Assembly: GCA_017429885.1 (NCBI GenBank)
Contig: JAFROA010000013.1
Coordinates: forward strand, 1-6,275
DNA: 6,275 bases
Source of the DNA: Bacteroidales bacterium
GTDB taxonomy: Bacteria > Bacteroidota > Bacteroidia > Bacteroidales > UBA932
Direction of reading: 5' to 3'
Shown: positions 1 to 4,940 of the stretch, one piece after another
Numbering within the stretch: position 1 is the stretch's first letter
Layout: each line of letters opens with the position of its first letter
Position numbers and translations under genes: made by a program
The notes under the pieces: generated by a model
The model's input: the letters and a program-made list of their open reading frames with translations, nothing else
What the model was told of the DNA's origin: nothing
The model's database searches: none

Positions 1-950
1 ACAGTGTACAAAGCCACGGAAATAGCTGACACATAGAGGCACCATGGCAGAGTGCCGATGTTTTTGGACGTGATCCAGAACTGATGCGCTCCCCATCCCA
101 GAAGAGCGAGTAGGATAGCGGCTCCAATGCCAGCCCCGACCCGGAACGAAACCGCTTTTTCAGACAATTCTTTATCCGCGAGGGTTGTCGCCATTCCGCC
201 CAGGACCATCAATGCGCAGGAACCATTTCCGAGTTGTATCGCACGGGCGAAATCAGCGATGAAGTTGCCTCCATTGATAAGCCGGCCACCATCTCTAAGA
301 CCGGTGGTGAGCATATTCAGGACGCATACGGCAATCCAGAGCAGGGCTATGATCCAAGGCTTTTTCCTTGACAACAACCAGGAGGTGGCGCAGAACAGAT
401 AAGCCCATCCGATCAATCCGAGAATTCCCCACCATCCGGCACGGAAATAAGCTCCGTCCCCATTACGGAAAGTGAGCGCCAGAAAGAGAAGAATCGCCAT
501 ACCAGCAGCCTGCAACCACTTTTTGGGCTTGAAGTCTTCCGGGTATATGTTCCAGATCAAGAAGAAGCCCAGAACCATCAGCACCCAATAGGTGCCTTTC
601 CCGTAACCTCCTATAGGAGAGAAACTTCCCTCAGAATTGACAATGAACACGCCCATCAACAGCAATGCGAGTGTTCTTGAAAGGATATGCCCGAAAATCC
701 CTTCGCCCGCCTGCCCTTTGGAAAACCGTCGCTCGATGGCATACGGGATTGACATACCGACAGAGAACAGAAACATAGGGAACACAATATCCGCCAGCCC
801 CATTCCGTCTTGAGTCGCCTGTGTGTGCTCTATCCACCGCGGAACACCGCCGACGGTCCACAGGTCGTTCACAAACACCATCAGGAACATCGTGAGCCCC
901 CGGAGCATATCAATGGCGCCGTTGCGACGGTCAAGAAAGGAATCCATCAT
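1..950 (-). CDS. DUF5009 / NagX-like (HGSNAT family) membrane acyltransferase, 3' end cut by window edge
   Basis: An open frame of 316 codons runs from ATG at 950 to the left edge without a stop. The protein is strongly hydrophobic, with about ten candidate membrane spans (roughly residues 13-28, 52-70, 89-105, 120-136, 143-159, 171-192, 197-213, 238-252, 264-285, 300-316). The N-terminus has the family signature D14-x-x-R17-G18 followed by a membrane segment ending VFVND. Next come W39-I-E-H42 and D54-I-V-F-P-M-F-L-F-S-V-G, which resemble the first luminal/periplasmic loop and second span of heparan-alpha-glucosaminide N-acetyltransferase relatives. In that family acetyl-CoA on the cytoplasmic side is used to acetylate an amino sugar across the membrane; the substrate here is unknown. 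About 50 residues are probably missing. Two adjacent ATGs (950 and 947) are possible starts. The first gives an ATGA overlap with the upstream stop, suggesting translational coupling. Family call is firm, exact activity is inference. Confidence 0.85.
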   Translation of the reverse strand, partial: MMDSFLDRRNGAIDMLRGLTMFLMVFVNDLWTVGGVPRWIEHTQATQDGMGLADIVFPMFLFSVGMSIPYAIERRFSKGQAGEGIFGHILSRTLALLLMGVFIVNSEGSFSPIGGYGKGTYWVLMVLGFFLIWNIYPEDFKPKKWLQAAGMAILLFLALTFRNGDGAYFRAGWWGILGLIGWAYLFCATSWLLSRKKPWIIALLWIAVCVLNMLTTGLRDGGRLINGGNFIADFARAIQLGNGSCALMVLGGMATTLADKELSEKAVSFRVGAGIGAAILLALLGWGAHQFWITSKNIGTLPWCLYVSAISVALYT

Positions 951-1375
951 AGCTCTTTTGAGGTGGCGAGGGCGATGCCACGGTTATTATCTTTGTCAAC
1001 GGCGCAGTAGAAATGATATACCGTGCCCTTCCATTTGACCATGCATGGCTTGTGGGCGTAGCAGTTGTCAAATGGCTCCGAAGGCTTGATCAGCGGCTCT
1101 CCGGTCCAATCGGTCCAATGGACAAGATCATATGAGCAGGCGAAAGTGTCCCAGGCGTAATTTCTCGAGTCATCCCAATTGAACCCTAAGTAGAACATCA
1201 CCCATAATTTGCCCATTCTCTGGACGTGGGCGTCGCCGGTGATGCCCCTGTTCCCATGCTCCAGGACGGGATCTGAGCCGAACCGTTTCCAAGACACCAT
1301 ATCGTCACTGATGGCCATCCCGATTCTCTCGGCATTGCCTAAGGCGTTGTAATACATAACGAAAGTCTGTCCCAC
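947..1375 (-). CDS. C-terminal half of the broken propeller glycosidase
   Basis: The frame becomes native-looking at about codon GTG 1375 (V-G-Q-T-F-V-M-Y-Y) and runs to TGA at 949-947. It contains the later blades, including GITGD, the SYDLVHWTDW strand, the AHKPCMVKWKG strand and the terminal RGIALATSKEL. GTG 1375 lies inside the upstream frame, has no convincing ribosome site and falls in the middle of a beta strand, so it is unlikely to be a real start. The segment is best seen as the rest of the gene that begins at 1890. Its stop overlaps the start of the acyltransferase. Confidence 0.55.
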   Translation of the reverse strand: MGQTFVMYYNALGNAERIGMAISDDMVSWKRFGSDPVLEHGNRGITGDAHVQRMGKLWVMFYLGFNWDDSRNYAWDTFACSYDLVHWTDWTGEPLIKPSEPFDNCYAHKPCMVKWKGTVYHFYCAVDKDNNRGIALATSKEL

Positions 1376-1890
1376 TCGTGAGGTTCGGTCGGGGTCCCTA
1401 TCGTATAAGCCATCCCTGGAGACAGGACTCCGCTCTCATAGCCGGAAGCGTCTCCTCCAAGATAGCTCATCCAATACTTGCCGTCATATTTCTCCAACTC
1501 GTACGACCCACCCCATTTCGGGTCGACCAGAGCCAGGTAACCGGCTTTCTGATTGACATCCCAATCGGTGTCATCTGAATATGACATAATCCTGCCAAGT
1601 GTCTTCCATTCAAGTAGTTCCTCACTCTCAGAGAGCCAGGTCTCATACCCCCGTCCGTCGAAAATAATGTAAACCATGTACCATTTCCCATCCTTGCGGA
1701 ACACGCTGGGGCTGTCGGCCGCCAGCCCATCCCCTCCGGGAATGACAAGCCCACGCTTGAAAGGAGTTTTGACCTCCTCGAACACTTTCTCCATCTTCTC
1801 CTGCGGAACGGTTTCGGGAAATTCCTTGACGCAACCAACCGCACAAAGCAGAGTTGTCAAAACCACTATGATCGCTAAATCAGTTCTCAT
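1339..1890 (-). CDS. N-terminal half of the broken propeller glycosidase (lipoprotein)
   Basis: This 183-codon frame starts at ATG 1890. A TTG nine bases upstream is in frame, but it only adds Leu-Ala-Phe before a normal signal peptide, so the ATG is preferred. Residues 1-19 form a short signal with a hydrophobic core (LAIIVVLTTLL) and lipobox AVGC, putting the lipidated Cys at residue 20 and the protein in the outer or inner membrane facing outward. DSPS at residues 59-62 is likely the first-blade Asp region at the active site. Native-looking sequence continues to PHEWDRL, then the frame gives seven unrelated residues and stops. On its own this would be about half a propeller and is unlikely to fold or act. 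Confidence 0.6.
   Translation of the reverse strand: MRTDLAIIVVLTTLLCAVGCVKEFPETVPQEKMEKVFEEVKTPFKRGLVIPGGDGLAADSPSVFRKDGKWYMVYIIFDGRGYETWLSESEELLEWKTLGRIMSYSDDTDWDVNQKAGYLALVDPKWGGSYELEKYDGKYWMSYLGGDASGYESGVLSPGMAYTIGTPTEPHEWDRLSLCITTP
1363..1374 (-). other. Seam of the frame break: 12 bases readable as native sequence in both frames
   Basis: TGGGACAGACTT (minus strand, 1374 to 1363) reads W-D-R-L in the first-half frame, completing PHEWDRL. In the second-half frame the same bases lie within V-G-Q-T-F, leading into FVMYYN. Both readings fit what propeller homologues carry, as I recall them, at two places about 30-40 residues apart. This is what a deletion between two short direct repeats would leave behind. 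The direct observation is the double reading; the deletion is inference. Confidence 0.5.
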
Positions 1891-1904
1891 AAACGCCAAG
1901 TTAA

Positions 1905-1930
1905 GAAATAATGGGAAATAACGGAAATAA
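1905..1930 (+). repeat. Three GAAATAA repeats in the divergent promoter region
   Basis: GAAATAA occurs at 1905-1911, 1915-1921 and 1924-1930, with start-to-start steps of 10 and 9 bases, about one helical turn. The repeats fill the space between the minus-strand glycosidase start and the plus-strand -7 box, where a -33 element would be expected. They could be a regulator binding array or simply a bendable AT-rich promoter tract. The repeats are plain in the sequence; their role is unknown. Confidence 0.5.
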
Positions 1931-1933
1931 TAG

Positions 1934-1941
1934 TACCTTTG
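1934..1941 (+). promoter_or_regulatory. Bacteroidota-type -7 promoter element for the PepSY-like lipoprotein
   Basis: TACCTTTG matches the Bacteroides -7 consensus TAnnTTTG exactly and is followed by GTGG. It lies 22 bases before the ATG at 1964, so the leader would be short. No TTTG is seen at the expected -33 spacing; that zone holds the GAAATAA repeats. No equally good -7 box was found for the divergent minus-strand gene. Confidence 0.6.
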
Positions 1942-1963
1942 TGGCCCTTTTCATTAGAGTATT

Positions 1964-2905
1964 ATGATTAATAATAAAGCATATCGTTCCGTCTCGCTCA
2001 TCCTTATTGTTTTCCTCGGCCTGTTGATATCCGCCGGTTGCTCGAAGGAAGAGCGCGCTCCTTATGATCCGATTCCGGAATATGTGATGGAGCATTTCAC
2101 GCATCGCTACCCCGGGGCGACTCTCCTGAGTGACCGTTACATTGAAGATTATCAGGGTTGGGCTGAATTGGAATTTGTTGATAGAGACGGACTTAAAGCG
2201 ACAGCCCACTATAAGGAAGGCATCTGGATGATGACAAATAAGGTATATTCGAAAGAGAATTTCATCTACCAGATCCCCAGGAAGGTAGCCAGGGCGTACG
2301 TTGGCACGGGAGTGGATAACGAAGACTATTCATCTGACAATAGCTACGTGATGGAGATCTCCCGCCGCTATTTCGAGAAGAAACAATATGAGTTTTGTTT
2401 CGAGATTCCTTACGAAGACGAGGATGCGATCAACGGTGTTGTTTATGAAGCCAACACCATAGCTATCGACGAGGATGGCGACCTGCTTTATTATGAGCAT
2501 GACTATGTGAATCCCTCATATTGGTGGAGGGATATCACTCCGTCGCTAAACAGCGTAAGCGGGTTTTTACCGGCGGGCTCGACTGTCCTTGGGAGTGTGA
2601 ACGAGGCCGGCAACAACCTTATCTTCTTTAAGGACAATGGCATAATCAAGACAGCGAAGTCTTCGCAAGGCCGCAACTGGGATTGGGAAAAGACATACTT
2701 TCCTATAGACAATACCAATCTTACTGAGGCTGCGGTAAAGGCCAAGAATGAATTCCTTTCCGAGCACGAAGGCTATCGCTTCACCACCTTGTACTGTGTT
2801 GAGGACAGGTCCGGTAAATACTATGGTCTCAAATTCGAGAAAGGAGACTGGGACAACCCCTCGACCGACTGGAGCGCCACTACCATATACATCCCGGCGG
2901 AATAA
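1964..2905 (+). CDS. PepSY-like (DUF2874-type) predicted lipoprotein, 313 aa
   Basis: The start ATG 1964 follows a good -7 box and gives a clean lipoprotein signal: hydrophobic core SLILIVFLGLLI, lipobox SAGC, lipidated Cys26. The next residues SKEER are charged, as in many surface-exposed Bacteroidota lipoproteins. Residues 38-110 resemble the PepSY-like/beta-lactamase-inhibitor-like fold common in Bacteroidota, with helix VMEHFTHRYPGA, then strands with AELEFVDRDG, KATAHYKEGIWMMT and a closing QIPRKV. Residues 125-190 continue with a strand pair ending IAIDEDGDLLYY. Residues 215-311 (WDWEKTYFP, helix AAVKAKNEFLSEHEG, strand GKYYGLKFEKGDW) look like a second, diverged copy. Such proteins are thought to bind peptides or act as inhibitors or envelope factors; the function here is not known. 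It sits upstream of the FAD enzyme on the same strand with a 73-base gap that has its own promoter candidate. No frameshift or unusual base use is evident. Confidence 0.8.
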   Translation: MINNKAYRSVSLILIVFLGLLISAGCSKEERAPYDPIPEYVMEHFTHRYPGATLLSDRYIEDYQGWAELEFVDRDGLKATAHYKEGIWMMTNKVYSKENFIYQIPRKVARAYVGTGVDNEDYSSDNSYVMEISRRYFEKKQYEFCFEIPYEDEDAINGVVYEANTIAIDEDGDLLYYEHDYVNPSYWWRDITPSLNSVSGFLPAGSTVLGSVNEAGNNLIFFKDNGIIKTAKSSQGRNWDWEKTYFPIDNTNLTEAAVKAKNEFLSEHEGYRFTTLYCVEDRSGKYYGLKFEKGDWDNPSTDWSATTIYIPAE

Positions 2906-2913
2906 GGTCCGGT

Positions 2914-2944
2914 TTTGCGATTCCAGTATTAATTAGTAACTTGG
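2914..2944 (+). promoter_or_regulatory. Candidate Bacteroidota promoter for the FAD oxidoreductase
   Basis: TTTG at 2914-2917 and TAACTTGG at 2937-2944 are separated by 19 bases, the spacing expected for a Bacteroides -33/-7 pair. The -7 box differs from TAnnTTTG at one base. Transcription would begin near 2950, leaving a leader of about 30 bases before ATG 2979. The gene may therefore be transcribed separately from the upstream lipoprotein, although read-through is also possible since no terminator is seen between them. Confidence 0.45.
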
Positions 2945-2967
2945 TGCTCAACGAACAACGAGTTACT
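2935..2967 (+). repeat. Inverted repeat overlapping the -7 box, with a short tandem repeat in its loop
   Basis: AGTAACT (2935-2941) is the exact reverse complement of AGTTACT (2961-2967). Two more pairs, T2942-G2960 (wobble as RNA) and G2943-C2959, extend the stem to nine. The loop is 15 bases. A 7-base tandem, CAACGAA/CAACGAG (2949-2962), fills the loop and the edge of the right arm. No T-run follows, so a terminator is unlikely. Overlap with the -7 element would suit an operator. Confidence 0.4.
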
Positions 2968-2978
2968 TGTCAATACCG

Positions 2979-4940
2979 ATGAAAACGAAAAACCTCTTCC
3001 TTGTTTTAACGTTCACGCTCCTGTTGCTGTCATGCGGCAAAGGAAATGAAGTCTGCATTTATGGCGGAAGTTCCGCTTGTGTCACAGCGGCGTACTCGGC
3101 CGCGAAGATGGGAAGCAATGTTACCATAATCTGCCCCGATCCAACTATCGGTGGCATGACCACCGGCGGACTTGGCCAGACCGACATCGGAAACAAACAG
3201 GCTGTAATAGGCCTTGCGAGGCAGTTCTACCGTAAGCTCGGCAACCATTACGGCAAATTGGAGCAGTGGCTGTTCGAGCCAAGTGTGGCTGAGGGTATCC
3301 TGATGGAATATCTCGACAATCCTCGCATCAAGGTAATGCAGGGCTGGTATCTCGAGTCAGTAGAGAAAGAAGGAACCAGAATAAAGTCAATCACTTGCAC
3401 TGATCGCAAAGGAGGCTCCACAACCATTAAGGCGGACCAGTTCATCGACTGCTCGTATGAGGGCGACTTGATGGCAAAAGCTGGTGTCAGTTACCGTGTC
3501 GGCCGTGAGGATAACAGCGAATACGGAGAGACGTGGGATGGTTTCCAACTCCTTGATCAGCATCAATTCGTGGACGGGATAGATCCTTTTGTCGAGCCCG
3601 GCAATCCGGAGAGTGGCTTGCTTTGGGGAATCAGCGACGCTAAACGAAAGGAAAACGGCACTGGGGATGACTGTGTGCAAGCCTATAACTACAGGATCTG
3701 CCTTACCGATGATCCGGATAACATGATTCCAATCGAAAAGCCGGATAATTATGACCCGGCCAAATACGAATTACTTATAAGGGTTATCGAGGCCGATCCT
3801 AATCCCAGTTTGAGCAAGTATTTCATCTGGAGCCTGATGCCTAACCATAAGACTGACATAAACAACAAGGGTCCTTTCTCAACGGACATGATAGGGATGA
3901 ATCACAATTATCCCGAGGCCTCATGGGATGAGAGAGATGAGATATTAAAAGCCCATAAAGACTACACTCTCGGCTTGTTGTACTTCTACTTGACAGACCC
4001 GCGTATTCCCGCTAACATTCAGACCGAGATGCGCAGATGGGGTCTTCCCAAGGATGAATATGTCCGTACAGGTCATTGGACACACCAGCTTTACATCCGT
4101 GAGGCCAGAAGACTTGTCGGAGAATATGTGGCCACGCAGGCTGACTGTGAAGGTAAGACTCAGATTACTGACGGCATTGGATTCGCCGCCTACGGTATGG
4201 ACTCCCATAACTGCGAGCGAATCGTGATCGAGCAAGACGGGAAGCTGATGGTGAAGAATGAAGGTGATGTCCAAAAAGGAGTCAGCCAGCCCTATCCTGT
4301 TTCTTACAGGAGCCTTACTCCAAAGAGGGAGGAGTGCACAAACCTGCTGGTACCGGTGTGTCTCTCAGCGTCTCACATCGCATATGGTTCCATCAGGATG
4401 GAGCCCGTGTTCATGGGTATGGGTCAGACTTGCGGTATGGCGGCAGCGATGGCAGGGAAGGGTGATGTTCAGAAAGTGGATGTCTCGAAGATTCAGGAAA
4501 TCTATGCCACAGATCCCTGCCTGGACGGAAGGGAGCCCGACACCTTGATTGACGAGGATTCAGAATTCATTGAGAATAAGGAAGGATGGACAGTTGTGAA
4601 CGGAAGAGGCGCTTACGGAAAGACATATCTCCTTTATGAGGGAGATTCTGCGGCGAATAATCTTGCCTATCGTATACCGGAGAAACTTGATGGAGAGTAT
4701 TCGGTGTATGCGTTCCAGCAGAACGACGGCTGCGCGACCACAACCTTCGAGATTGAGGTCGACGGGAAAAAGACAACTGTCCCGTTCAACAGATCTGACC
4801 TACTTGTGGAAGGTCAGACCCGTGGAGAATGGGTCAAGCTTGGAGATTTCGGGCTTAAGAAGGGCGCATCCGGAAGCATCCGCATTCTTTCTGATGAACC
4901 CGGAATCCATGCTGACGGTATCCTGTTCGTCAAGAATTAA
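2979..4940 (+). CDS. Exported FAD-dependent oxidoreductase (PF12831-type) with golvesin/xanthan-lyase-like C-terminal domain
   Basis: ATG 2979 is preferred to an in-frame TTG at 2967 because it gives a standard lipoprotein signal: MKTKN, hydrophobic core, LLSC, lipidated Cys19 (653 residues). Residues 25-45 form the beta-alpha-beta dinucleotide-binding start, with loop G29-G30-S-S-A-C34. Family members I recall have Gly at position 34. GGMTTGGLGQTD at 58-69 is a hallmark of this family, as are FIDCSYEGDLMAKAGVSY, WSLMPNHKTDINN, REARRLVGEY, AAYGMDSHNCERI and SASHIAYGSIRMEPVFM. The last of these forms the C-terminal part of the FAD site. Residues about 537-653 (from GWTVVNGRGAYGKTY to the final HADGILFVKN) are a separate beta-rich domain like the golvesin C-terminal/xanthan lyase domain, probably glycan- or surface-binding. 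The gene is convergent with a rhamnosidase, which suggests a sugar or glycoside substrate; the reaction is unknown. Family call is firm, substrate is inference. Confidence 0.9.
   Translation: MKTKNLFLVLTFTLLLLSCGKGNEVCIYGGSSACVTAAYSAAKMGSNVTIICPDPTIGGMTTGGLGQTDIGNKQAVIGLARQFYRKLGNHYGKLEQWLFEPSVAEGILMEYLDNPRIKVMQGWYLESVEKEGTRIKSITCTDRKGGSTTIKADQFIDCSYEGDLMAKAGVSYRVGREDNSEYGETWDGFQLLDQHQFVDGIDPFVEPGNPESGLLWGISDAKRKENGTGDDCVQAYNYRICLTDDPDNMIPIEKPDNYDPAKYELLIRVIEADPNPSLSKYFIWSLMPNHKTDINNKGPFSTDMIGMNHNYPEASWDERDEILKAHKDYTLGLLYFYLTDPRIPANIQTEMRRWGLPKDEYVRTGHWTHQLYIREARRLVGEYVATQADCEGKTQITDGIGFAAYGMDSHNCERIVIEQDGKLMVKNEGDVQKGVSQPYPVSYRSLTPKREECTNLLVPVCLSASHIAYGSIRMEPVFMGMGQTCGMAAAMAGKGDVQKVDVSKIQEIYATDPCLDGREPDTLIDEDSEFIENKEGWTVVNGRGAYGKTYLLYEGDSAANNLAYRIPEKLDGEYSVYAFQQNDGCATTTFEIEVDGKKTTVPFNRSDLLVEGQTRGEWVKLGDFGLKKGASGSIRILSDEPGIHADGILFVKN
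4937..4940. other. Shared palindromic stop TTAA of two convergent genes
   Basis: The plus-strand FAD gene ends with TAA at 4938-4940, and the minus-strand rhamnosidase ends with TAA at 4939-4937. The palindrome TTAA supplies both stops, so the coding regions overlap by four bases and there is no intergenic space for a terminator of either gene. Confidence 0.9.

Larger units (their letters stand above)
947..1890 (-). pseudogene. Frame-broken lipoprotein glycosidase of the five-bladed beta-propeller type (GH43/GH32/GH130-like)
   Basis: Two overlapping open frames together read as one secreted glycosidase-like protein of about 315 residues. The first half has a lipoprotein signal, a DSPS motif and several repeated blade strands such as GKWYMVYIIFDG and KYWMSYLGG. 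The second half continues with FVMYYNALG, SDDMVSWKRFG, LWVMFYLGF, FACSYDLVHWTDW and VYHFYCAVD. Repeated W-Y-M/V-x-Y and SxDxxxW strands are typical of five-bladed propeller glycosidases and related phosphorylases. The halves lie in different frames (the second is -1 relative to the first), and the first runs into TAG at 1341-1339. From memory of homologues, some 30-40 residues are expected between PHEW and the FVMYYN strand and are absent, so this is more than a one-base slip. It heads a two-gene minus-strand unit with the acyltransferase. The propeller class is well supported, the CAZy family number is not. A sequencing or assembly error is the main alternative to a true pseudogene. Confidence 0.75.

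Noticed and set aside
127..402. Plus-strand frame of 91 codons opposite the acyltransferase
   Set aside because: It lies fully antisense to a well-supported membrane protein, has no recognisable domain and a low-complexity Pro/Ser/Arg-rich composition.
1363..1377. Programmed ribosomal frameshift in the glycosidase
   Set aside because: No slippery heptamer is present at the junction, and a shift would not restore the apparently missing residues.
1467..1846. Alternative minus-strand frames inside the first glycosidase half
   Set aside because: They are Arg/Trp-rich shadow translations without domain features; the frame with signal peptide and propeller strands is clearly the real one.
2890..2916. 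Terminator after the PepSY-like lipoprotein (CCGG...CCGG followed by TTTT)
   Set aside because: Only four base pairs are possible, with mismatches on both sides; too weak to call.
2967..2978. TTG start for the FAD oxidoreductase
   Set aside because: ATG 2979 gives a normal lipoprotein signal and follows the promoter candidate; the TTG falls in the right arm of the inverted repeat.
4567..4776. Minus-strand frame inside the FAD gene C-terminal domain
   Set aside because: It is an Arg/Ser-rich shadow of a continuous, well-supported plus-strand gene with no features of its own.
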